The notes under the pieces are model-generated. The model was given only the letters and a program-made list of their open reading frames with translations. It searched no databases and was not told the DNA's origin. Source: an uncultured Bacilli bacterium (GTDB taxonomy: Bacteria > Bacillota_I > Bacilli_A > RFN20 > CAG-631). Taken from it: a DNA stretch of 16,637 nucleotides. The translations under genes were made by a program, and so were the position numbers. How positions within the stretch are numbered: the first letter of the stretch is position 1; each line of letters begins with the position of its first letter. The stretch spans positions 1-16,637 of the forward strand of contig CAKPXW010000027.1 of the NCBI GenBank assembly GCA_934202505.1. Direction: 5' to 3'. Positions 7,196 through 13,256 of this stretch are shown here, in pieces.

Positions 7196-8095
7196 ATGGA
7201 AGTATGTAAGTTAAAACCAGCAACAAAAGACTATATTTGGGGTGGAAATAGATTTAAAAGTTGGGGAAAAGAATCTAATACAGAAATAATATCTGAATGT
7301 TGGGAATTATCTTTTCATAAAGATGGATTATGTTTTGTTGATTCAGGAGTTAATAAAGGAAAATACTTAAAAGATGTTGTAACAGCAAATGATTTAGGAA
7401 GTAATGTTACTAAATTTCCTTTTTTTCCAGTTCTTATTAAATTAATAGATGCTAAAGATGACTTGTCAATTCAAGTTCATCCTAGTGATGAATATGCTTT
7501 AAAAAATGAAAATTCTTTTGGTAAAACAGAAATGTGGTATGTTTTAGATGCTACTCAAGAGGCCAAATTATATGTTGGATTTAAAGAAAACATGACTAAA
7601 GATGTTGTATCAAAAGCACTAAATGAAGGAAAACTTTTGTCTTATTTAAATGCTTTTAATGTGCATCGTGGCGATTGTTTTATGATTAAATCTGGAACAA
7701 TTCATGCTATTGGCAAAGGGGTTTGCTTAATTGAAATTCAACAAAATAGTAATTTAACTTATCGTTTATTTGATTATAATCGTATTGGAAAAGATGGAAA
7801 GCCGCGAGAACTTCATATTGAAAAAGCTTTGAAGGTTATAGATTATAATAAATATGAACCTTATAAAGAAGCATCTAATTGTCTTGGTGGTTGTAAATAT
7901 TTTACTTCATATAAAATGGATAGTTCTATAAAAAAAATAGATGCACCAAATACTTCTTTTATTTCTTTTACAGTAATAGATGGTAACGGCAAAGTAAATG
8001 ATATAGAAGCAAAAATTGGTGATACTTTTTTTGTTCCAGCAAATCAAAGTGCACTCTTATCAGGAAAATTTTCTTTTATATTAACTAAAGTATAG
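7196..8095 (+). CDS. manA: Mannose-6-phosphate isomerase, type I short form
   Basis: Zinc-dependent cytosolic isomerase converting mannose 6-phosphate to fructose 6-phosphate. Its 299 residues are near the usual 315 of the Firmicutes form. It starts with LKPATKDYIWGGNRF, typical of the family. Zinc ligands appear as Q93 and H95 (IQVHPSD), E112 (GKTEMWY) and H170 (SGTIHAIG), and R190 in LTYRLFDYNR is the expected active-site arginine. AAGGAG (7183-7188) precedes ATG by 7 nt. The stop TAG is embedded in the AGGAGG ribosome site of the next gene, so the two form an operon. The role may be mannose use or supply of mannose 6-phosphate for surface glycans; no sugar transporter is in view. Confidence 0.96.
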   Translation: MEVCKLKPATKDYIWGGNRFKSWGKESNTEIISECWELSFHKDGLCFVDSGVNKGKYLKDVVTANDLGSNVTKFPFFPVLIKLIDAKDDLSIQVHPSDEYALKNENSFGKTEMWYVLDATQEAKLYVGFKENMTKDVVSKALNEGKLLSYLNAFNVHRGDCFMIKSGTIHAIGKGVCLIEIQQNSNLTYRLFDYNRIGKDGKPRELHIEKALKVIDYNKYEPYKEASNCLGGCKYFTSYKMDSSIKKIDAPNTSFISFTVIDGNGKVNDIEAKIGDTFFVPANQSALLSGKFSFILTKV

Positions 8096-8103
8096 GAGGT
8101 TCT

Positions 8104-9684
8104 ATGAAGTTTAATAATATATATATAATTTTTAATTTGCTTTTATTAACAGCATGTACAAATACTTTTCCATCTTCAAGCTTAGATAATGAAGATTCTA
8201 TAAGTATAAGCGATAATAATAAAATTGAATCAAGTTTTATAAATTCTATTAGTAAAGATAGTGAATCATCAAATGACAAAATATCAACAGATAGTCAAGA
8301 AAATAGCAGTGTACATGAACATATATTTTCTACAAACTTTTTTAGCGATGAATGTGGACATTGGTATGAATGTAATTCTTGCCATGAAGTAAAAGATTAC
8401 AATTATCATCAAGAAAGTGATTGGATAATTGATTTAGAACCAACCATTTCTACAGATGGAATAAGACATAAAGAATGCCTTGATTGCAAATACGTGATTG
8501 TAAAAGAAACAATTGATGCAATAGATGAAACAAAATATAATAACATTATACTTGACTATAAATATTCTTATGATGTTTCAGGAAAATATTCAACAGGTAA
8601 TTATGGCATTTCTACCATATCCAAAATTGATTATGAGTATTACCGTTCAGGAATTTGTGATAATGATGATTTTATTACCTTACTTCCTGGATATGACTCT
8701 TCTTTTCTCGGGGGTAGTTTTGCAAATTATGATCCTATAAAAGGAATTTATGCTATTACTTTAAATTATACTAGTAACCTTAATGCCAAATTATATTTTG
8801 GAAATACTAAACTTTATGAAAATGAATTTGATATTCCAGCAAGTGTTGATTCATATCTCGAATATACATTTTATTTAAATAAATCAAATATCAATTATTT
8901 TATGATTGAAACAGGAAATTCTATATTAAACATTAACAATATAAGCATAAAATATTCAAATAATTCATCGCTTGATGATTTTGATTTTATAAGTTGCGGA
9001 GAAGGTTTATTTAGAATAAACCCTAATACTTATAATGATACTTTAATTTCAGGCGTTTCTAAAATTTCTATGCCAATAGAAGTAAGTTATGAAAATGATG
9101 CATATAAAATAATAAAAAGTAAGACTTATACTTATTATTCATATGAAAGCATTATGCAAGATAATTCACTTGCTAAAGATGCAACATATACAAATCCAAT
9201 TGATGTAGCAAATTATTTTATTGCCTTTAAAACTTGGCCGTGTAATTATTATCCATATACAAAAAATATTAAAGATTTAGCAGGAAATTTTGATCTTTAT
9301 ACTGCTCAAGATATTTTTCAAAAAGATTTTCGTTATGTTTCATACTATACAAGAACAGATGGATATGTAAATTATGTTCCATATGCCAAAGGGGAAAATG
9401 GATTACCAAATTATTATGAATTAGATATTGATTTAGATGGTTCGTATTATAATGAAGATGGTTCTTATACAAGAGGTGTAGGAAGATTAGTTTTATTTGC
9501 AGATGGCTTTAAAGAAAAAGGATATGATAATTCTCCAGTTGCAATTTATACTGATGATCATTATGATACTTTTCAAGAATATTACAATAATGGTCTATTT
9601 TCATATCGTTTTAATGCTGCATATAGTTACACTCCAAGTAATAGATGCAAATATAAATACGGTATAACCAATACAATTAATTAA
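8104..9684 (+). CDS. Lipoprotein with zinc-ribbon-like segment and barnase-like C-terminal domain
   Basis: A 526-residue surface lipoprotein. A signal peptide at 1-17 ends in the lipobox LTAC with lipidated C18. Residues 19-70 are a Ser/Asn/Asp-rich linker. Residues 71-135 hold a Cys/His module (C84, C90, C93, C125, C128) of a type repeated in Firmicutes surface proteins. About 145-285 looks like a beta-rich domain. The C-terminal part (about 365-495) lines up with barnase as I remember it: VANYFIAF then PCNY (barnase VADYLQTY, PDNY), YYELDID (WREADIN), RGVGR (RNSDR) and YTDDHYDTF (KTTDHYQTF). The catalytic positions E73, R83, R87 and H102 correspond to E439, R457, R461 and H486. A ribonuclease (N1/T1 type) on the outer face is inferred. 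No barstar-like gene is adjacent. Ribosome site AGGAGG overlaps the manA stop, 4 nt before ATG. Confidence 0.78.
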   Translation: MKFNNIYIIFNLLLLTACTNTFPSSSLDNEDSISISDNNKIESSFINSISKDSESSNDKISTDSQENSSVHEHIFSTNFFSDECGHWYECNSCHEVKDYNYHQESDWIIDLEPTISTDGIRHKECLDCKYVIVKETIDAIDETKYNNIILDYKYSYDVSGKYSTGNYGISTISKIDYEYYRSGICDNDDFITLLPGYDSSFLGGSFANYDPIKGIYAITLNYTSNLNAKLYFGNTKLYENEFDIPASVDSYLEYTFYLNKSNINYFMIETGNSILNINNISIKYSNNSSLDDFDFISCGEGLFRINPNTYNDTLISGVSKISMPIEVSYENDAYKIIKSKTYTYYSYESIMQDNSLAKDATYTNPIDVANYFIAFKTWPCNYYPYTKNIKDLAGNFDLYTAQDIFQKDFRYVSYYTRTDGYVNYVPYAKGENGLPNYYELDIDLDGSYYNEDGSYTRGVGRLVLFADGFKEKGYDNSPVAIYTDDHYDTFQEYYNNGLFSYRFNAAYSYTPSNRCKYKYGITNTIN

Positions 9685-9685
9685 A

Positions 9686-9716
9686 AAAATAGTTAGCTTA
9701 CTAGGCTAACTATTTT
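9686..9716. terminator. Bidirectional terminator after the lipoprotein gene
   Basis: A perfect 12-bp stem, AAAATAGTTAGC (9686-9697) with GCTAACTATTTT (9705-9716), and a 7-nt loop. T-rich ends on both strands let it stop the lipoprotein transcript and the convergent gene, whose TAG stop (9712-9710) lies within the right arm. Confidence 0.9.
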
Positions 9717-10183
9717 ATTTCAAATGAATTATGGCAATAATTACAAGTATATTTTCCATTTGTGGTTTTTATAATTTGGGCACCACAATTTGGACATTTT
9801 ATAGTTTGTAAAGTTTCTTTCTTATCAATTTTTTGAAGATGACTATTTTCAACTAGGACATAACCAGTAATGTATCTTTTTTGTAATAACTCTTTAACTT
9901 CATTTACCATATTTTCTTTAGGAACATTAAAGTTAGAAGCTAATAATTCAATATCAAGAATTCCATCGTTTTTAATAGCAAGTGCTAAAGAGTTTAATCT
10001 TTTTTTATTAGCATATGATATCCAAAACATTGGGACACCATAAAAGCAAAACACAGCTATTACAATGCTAAAAATCATTAAAATTTTATTAATATTTGCT
10101 CCAATAATTATTCCAGGAATAGATAAAACTCCAAGAAATGAAAATAATAAAGCTAGAAAGAAAGATGCTTTGACATTTTTCAT
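9710..10183 (-). CDS. Membrane protein with winged-helix-like segment and C-terminal zinc ribbon
   Basis: A 157-residue protein of unknown function. Two transmembrane helices lie at about 8-28 and 33-55. A cytoplasmic part at about 62-112 (LASNFNVPKENMVNEVKELL, then KRYITGYVLVE) reads like a small winged helix of the PCI or MarR style. A zinc ribbon at 130-150 has CPNC and CNYC (C130, C133, C147, C150). Similar small membrane/winged-helix/zinc-ribbon proteins occur across Firmicutes, but I know of no assigned role. Start ATG 10183; AAGGAG lies 11 nt upstream, which is slightly far. It is monocistronic, between two terminators. Confidence 0.75.
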   Translation of the reverse strand: MKNVKASFFLALLFSFLGVLSIPGIIIGANINKILMIFSIVIAVFCFYGVPMFWISYANKKRLNSLALAIKNDGILDIELLASNFNVPKENMVNEVKELLQKRYITGYVLVENSHLQKIDKKETLQTIKCPNCGAQIIKTTNGKYTCNYCHNSFEIK

Positions 10184-10211
10184 AATAAGACCATCTCCTT
10201 GTCTTAAAAAT

Positions 10212-10241
10212 ATTTTAGCATAAAAATAAAATAAAAAGCAA
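10212..10241 (-). promoter_or_regulatory. Extended -10 promoter overlapping the upstream terminator
   Basis: On the minus strand TTGCTT (10241-10236), an 18-bp spacer, and TAAAAT (10217-10212) preceded by TGC, a TGn extension. The -35 lies in the left arm of the terminator hairpin of the preceding operon, so stop and start signals are interleaved. Confidence 0.45.
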
Positions 10242-10264
10242 AGAAAATCACTTTTTTGCTTTTT
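10233..10264 (-). terminator. Terminator of the alcohol dehydrogenase operon
   Basis: A 10-bp stem, AAAAAGCAAA (10233-10242) with TTTGCTTTTT (10255-10264), and a 12-nt loop. It lies 11 nt past the stop of the decarboxylase-cupin gene, and the minus-strand transcript runs on into T-rich sequence. Confidence 0.65.
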
Positions 10265-10275
10265 AAAATGCTTTT

Positions 10276-10989
10276 TTAAGGAAGTTTAAAATAAGTTTCA
10301 TCATCAACAGATTCTAGCCATTCTGTGTATGCTTTTTCATGAGGTATTTCAATGGCAATATGAGAAAAATAAGAATCCTTTTGGGCTCCATGAAAATGTT
10401 TAATGCCAGGAGCAATATAAACAACATCTCCAGGGTTTAATTTTCTAACTTCTTTTCCTTCTTCTTTATAATATCCTTTACCATCTACACATAAAAGAAT
10501 TTGGCCACCATAATGATGAATATGATAATTATTTCGACATTTTGGTTCAAAAGTTACATTAAATGCTTTAACCTCAATAAGATTTAAAGAGTTTAAATAA
10601 CTTTTACCAATAAAGTATTTACTAAAATCACTATTTTCTTTACCAAGCCCAAATAATGGTGAAAAAGTAGAGGCTTCATTTTGATAAACTTCTTTTACAT
10701 ATGCAAATGCTGCCCAAGCATTTGATCATCCTACATAAAATGCTAAATGTGTAACGATTTGTACCATTTCGTCTTTACTAACACCATGATTTTTAGCGTT
10801 TTCAATATGATATTTTAAGGAATTATCAAAAATTCCTTTGCTAATTAAGGCGGTAATGGTAACTATGCAACGTTCTTTTATAGCAAGATTAGAGTTTTCC
10901 CATACTTTTCCAAATAAAACTTCATCATTAAAATAAGCAAAATCAGGTGCTAAATCGCCAAGCCTATCTTTACCAGCTGTTTGTTTCAT
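10276..10989 (-). pseudogene. Carboxymuconolactone decarboxylase-cupin fusion gene with in-frame TGA at codon 88
   Basis: The frame spans 238 codons from ATG 10989 to TAA 10278-10276, broken once by TGA at 10728-10726. Codons 1-87 are a CMD/AhpD-like domain (KERCIVTITALISKG, then THLAFYVG). The 149 codons after the TGA continue in the same frame as SNAWAAFAYVKEVY and then a cupin barrel (YHIHHYGGQ, GDVVYIAPGIKHFHG) with the expected metal histidines. Homologues have Trp after AFYxG, so TGG to TGA explains the break. I find no in-frame ATG, GTG or TTG after the TGA, so the cupin half cannot start on its own. No other stop or frameshift is present: this is a very recent nonsense change, a sequence error, or recoding. 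CMD-cupin proteins are often annotated as decarboxylases, but most are uncharacterised. The ribosome site AAAGGAG lies in the end of the dehydrogenase gene, whose TAG is 1 nt upstream of this ATG. Confidence 0.85.
10704..10724 (-). other. Hairpin directly after the in-frame TGA
   Basis: On the minus strand, 1 nt after the TGA, CAAATGCT (10724-10717) and AGCATTTG (10711-10704) pair perfectly over 8 bp around the loop TGGGC. The position resembles readthrough or SECIS-like structures, but the loop is only 10-14 nt from the TGA, shorter than typical bacterial SECIS spacing. The codons involved also encode a family-typical NAWAAF segment, so coding constraint may explain it. Confidence 0.6.
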
Positions 10990-10990
10990 A

Positions 10991-12157
10991 CTACATACTC
11001 TCCTTTAATATTTCTTTTATTTCATCTTTGGAAAGAGTTTTATATCCTGTATCTGAAATGAATGTTCCCTTAACAATATCATCAAACATTGCTTCAGTAA
11101 CATTTAATTCTTTAAGATGCAAAACCACTCCAATTTCTTTCATCCATTGTTCAAGTTTGTCAAGTCCTTCAAGGGCTATTTGAGTATCAGTTTTGTTACT
11201 ATCATTAACATTCCAAACATTTTTGGCAAACTTTACAAATTGATTTAACCCATAAGGTAAAATATGATGATAATATGCAAGAGAAACAGCAGATAGTGTC
11301 ATACCATGAGTAGCATTACTACAACCACCAATAGATTGTCCTATCATATGTACCATCCAGTCTTGTGGCTTGCCTTTTCCAACTAATGTATTTAATGCCC
11401 AAGTAGAACTCCACATAATATTACTTCTTGCTTCATAGTTATTTGGCTCTTTGATGGCAATTTTTGAAGAGTTTATTAAACGTCTCATTAAACCTTCCAT
11501 TAAATAATCAGAAGTGGAATCATCTGCTCCTGAAAAATATTGTTCCATAATGTGTGACATAATATCAAAAAATCCAGCCACCATTTGATAATGAGGAACA
11601 GTATAAGTATATATAGGATTTAAAATGGAGAATTTAGGAAAAACTTCTTCATTGAAAACATGACCAATTTTTAATTTGCTTTCAGGATCAGTAATTACAG
11701 CACCACCATTCATTTCGCTTCCTGTGCCAACCATAGTTAAAATACAACCAATAGGAATGATTTTGTTATCAACATCTTCCATTTTTAAATAATATTTTTC
11801 CCAAGGATCTTCTTTACAATGTGTAGAAACGGAGACAGCTTTAGCATAATCAATAACTGATCCTCCTCCAATGGCAAGGATTAAATCCACATTATTTTCT
11901 TTAGCAATTTTGCATCCTTCATATAATTTATATTTAGTAGGGTTTGGCATAACATTAGCATCTTCGAATATTTCTTTGCCATTTTCTTTAAGAATTTTAA
12001 TTACTGAATCATAAATTCCATTCTTTTTAATTGAACCACCGCCATAAATTAATAAAACTTTTTTTCCATAATTTTGAAGCTCTTGATTCAAATAGCTTAG
12101 TGAATTATCACCAAAATATAATTTTGTAGGATTAGAATAATAAAAATTACCTAACAT
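10991..12157 (-). CDS. Iron-containing alcohol dehydrogenase (YqhD/butanol dehydrogenase type)
   Basis: A cytosolic NAD(P)H-dependent group III alcohol dehydrogenase of 388 residues that reduces aldehydes to alcohols. The start is ATG 12157 with GGAGGT 7 nt upstream; a longer frame to 12184 would run through the leader and has no ribosome site. It begins NFYYSNPTKLYFG as in BDH/YqhD proteins. The nucleotide-binding motifs YGGGS (near residue 40) and AIGGGSVIDYAKA are present. Iron ligands are expected in FFDIMSHIMEQ (Asp and His), VHMIGQSIGG (His) and NATHGM (His). Substrates of the BDH/YqhD group range from butanal to short toxic aldehydes. Divergent MerR control through an AdhR-like operator supports a role in aldehyde or electrophile stress, or in fermentation. 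It is cotranscribed with the CMD-cupin gene. Confidence 0.94.
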   Translation of the reverse strand: MLGNFYYSNPTKLYFGDNSLSYLNQELQNYGKKVLLIYGGGSIKKNGIYDSVIKILKENGKEIFEDANVMPNPTKYKLYEGCKIAKENNVDLILAIGGGSVIDYAKAVSVSTHCKEDPWEKYYLKMEDVDNKIIPIGCILTMVGTGSEMNGGAVITDPESKLKIGHVFNEEVFPKFSILNPIYTYTVPHYQMVAGFFDIMSHIMEQYFSGADDSTSDYLMEGLMRRLINSSKIAIKEPNNYEARSNIMWSSTWALNTLVGKGKPQDWMVHMIGQSIGGCSNATHGMTLSAVSLAYYHHILPYGLNQFVKFAKNVWNVNDSNKTDTQIALEGLDKLEQWMKEIGVVLHLKELNVTEAMFDDIVKGTFISDTGYKTLSKDEIKEILKESM

Positions 12158-12209
12158 AATATTTACCTCCAAGGATATTGACAATCTTTAATTCATTGCC
12201 TAATATAAA

Positions 12210-12215
12210 TATAAT
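12210..12215 (+). promoter_or_regulatory. -10 element of the merR gene
   Basis: TATAAT on the plus strand, immediately left of the operator, with TTTAAT (12187-12192) as a weak -35 at 17 bp. It overlaps the -10 of the opposite promoter, so the two polymerases would compete. Confidence 0.45.
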
Positions 12216-12235
12216 ACCTAAAGGTAACTTTAGGT
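12216..12235. promoter_or_regulatory. MerR-type operator between adh and merR
   Basis: ACCTAAAG-N4-CTTTAGGT is a perfect 8-4-8 dyad. Its core CCTAAAG-N4-CTTTAGG is close to the B. subtilis AdhR site, which I recall as CTTAAAG-N4-CTTTAAG. It lies in the spacer of the dehydrogenase promoter, where MerR activators bind, and covers the predicted start of merR, suggesting autoregulation too. Confidence 0.85.
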
Positions 12236-12261
12236 CAAGCGCTTTTTGAGGAGATTTTATT

Positions 12262-12705
12262 ATGGAGTACAATATAGGACAAATTTCAAAAATGTTTAAT
12301 TTATCAATTTCAACGATTAGATATTATGATAAAGAAGGATTACTACTAAATCTTGAAAGAAAATCAGGAATAAGAAAATTTACAAATCGTGATGTGGAAA
12401 CTTTAAGAGTTATTGAATGCTTAAAAAAATCCGGCTTAGAAATAAAGGAAATTAGACATTTTATGGAATTATGTCAAAAAGGAAGTTCTACTTATCAAGA
12501 AAGAAAACAAATTTTTGAAGATCAAAAAAAGATTGTTTTAAGTGAAATTGAAAGATTAAAAAGTACCCTTGATATGTTGAATTTTAAATGTTGGTATTAT
12601 GAAATGGCAATTAAAGATGGTAATGAAAATCATTTAAAAGAAATAATACCAAATGATTTGCCAGAAGATATAAAAGATATATATAAGCGTTCACATAATA
12701 TTTGA
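12262..12705 (+). CDS. MerR-family regulator, AdhR/NmlR-like
   Basis: A 147-residue protein. The N-terminal winged helix-turn-helix is typical: YNIGQISKMFNLSISTIRYY at 3-22, then DKEGLL and RKFTNRDVETLRVIECLKKSG. A long coiled-coil dimerisation helix spans about 80-118. The short C-terminus lacks a metal-binding loop and a drug-binding domain. C53 (IECLKKSG) sits where NmlR/AdhR regulators carry their redox-sensing cysteine; C71 and C109 are also present. Ribosome site GAGGAG (12248-12253) at 8 nt. The gene is divergent from the dehydrogenase it probably activates. It ends in TGA, with a TAA in frame 3 codons later and the stop of the convergent gene 1 nt away. Confidence 0.92.
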   Translation: MEYNIGQISKMFNLSISTIRYYDKEGLLLNLERKSGIRKFTNRDVETLRVIECLKKSGLEIKEIRHFMELCQKGSSTYQERKQIFEDQKKIVLSEIERLKSTLDMLNFKCWYYEMAIKDGNENHLKEIIPNDLPEDIKDIYKRSHNI

Positions 12706-12706
12706 T

Positions 12707-13012
12707 TTATTTTTTAAGTATTATATGAATTGTTTTAGTTTTATCTTTTTTTTGTTTAAAAAATAATTTTTTTATAGCAAAAGTTATAGCAATACAAATA
12801 GGAAAAAAAGGTGTAAAAGGACCTGCCCAAAAGGCAATATAAGAAGTTGCAATTATAGCAAGACTTGATTTTTTTAATATAATTGATAAAAAATAAAAGC
12901 CATAGGCAGGAAAATACATAACAAGTAAAACAACAATAAAAATAATGATTGTTTTAATATCTTTTAATTGGACAAGTATGTTTTTTATAAAATTTTTAAA
13001 TTTTTTAATCAT
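12707..13012 (-). CDS. Small two-helix membrane protein of unknown function
   Basis: A 101-residue protein starting at ATG 13012, with AAAGGTGA as ribosome site about 9 nt upstream. A GTG at 13024 also opens the frame but lies within that site. The N-terminus is basic (KKFKNFIKNILVQLKD), followed by two transmembrane segments at about 22-45 and 50-82, and the tail is Lys-rich. The motif FWAGPFTPFFP followed by a short hydrophobic stretch and AIKKLF recalls small hypothetical membrane proteins common in Firmicutes, for which I know no function. It converges on merR with a 1-nt gap and no visible terminator. Confidence 0.75.
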   Translation of the reverse strand: MIKKFKNFIKNILVQLKDIKTIIIFIVVLLVMYFPAYGFYFLSIILKKSSLAIIATSYIAFWAGPFTPFFPICIAITFAIKKLFFKQKKDKTKTIHIILKK

Positions 13013-13063
13013 TATATTTATCACCTTTATAATTATAGACGATTTAAAATAAAATTTTTATTA

Positions 13064-13100
13064 ATTAAATAAGCAATAAATCATTTATTACTTATTTAAT
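13064..13100. repeat. Near-perfect 37-bp AT-rich dyad
   Basis: ATTAAATAAG (13064-13073) pairs with CTTATTTAAT (13091-13100), and AATAAAT with ATTTATT continues inwards, with one C/A mismatch and a single central C. It lies upstream of the small membrane gene and far upstream of pflB. A T-rich tail on the plus strand hints at a weak terminator; a protein site or cruciform is also possible. Confidence 0.6.
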
Positions 13101-13220
13101 ATTATAATTTTTAATCTTTAAATTTTTCTTGTTTTTAATAATAAATGTCTATATTAATCAAAAAATATGACAGTTAATATAAAAATGTATAGAACATAAA
13201 TAGAAAAATTAAAATAAATC

Positions 13221-13249
13221 TATACAATAATTTTTTTTTAATATATAAT
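13221..13249 (+). promoter_or_regulatory. Promoter of the pfl operon
   Basis: TATACA (13221-13226), a 17-bp spacer and TATAAT (13244-13249). The predicted start is 13256-13257, exactly at the first base of the GGTTAG...CTAACC hairpin, and gives a leader of about 334 nt. The -35 matches the consensus at four of six bases. Confidence 0.6.
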
Positions 13250-13256
13250 ATTTAAA

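Larger units (their letters stand above)
12208..12238 (-). promoter_or_regulatory. MerR-activated promoter of the alcohol dehydrogenase
   Basis: On the minus strand TTGACC (12238-12233), a 19-bp spacer and TATATT (12213-12208). Over-long 19-20 bp spacers with the operator dyad inside are the hallmark of promoters that MerR proteins remodel. An alternative TATTAT with a 16-bp spacer overlaps it. Confidence 0.65.

Noticed and set aside
9269..9472. Minus-strand open frame of 67 codons inside the lipoprotein gene
   Set aside because: Shadow of the coding strand, with repetitive His/Asn/Leu content.
10726..10728. Genome-wide TGA = Trp code (mycoplasma-like)
   Set aside because: All other conserved Trp positions in the window use TGG, and three genes (Nudix, ABC ATPase, MerR) end sensibly at TGA. 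Two of those have a TAA three codons later, so the idea is not fully excluded.
10704..10728. Selenocysteine at the TGA
   Set aside because: The position is a family Trp, not the CxxC cysteine position of AhpD-like selenoproteins, and the hairpin loop is closer to the TGA than usual for bacterial SECIS elements.
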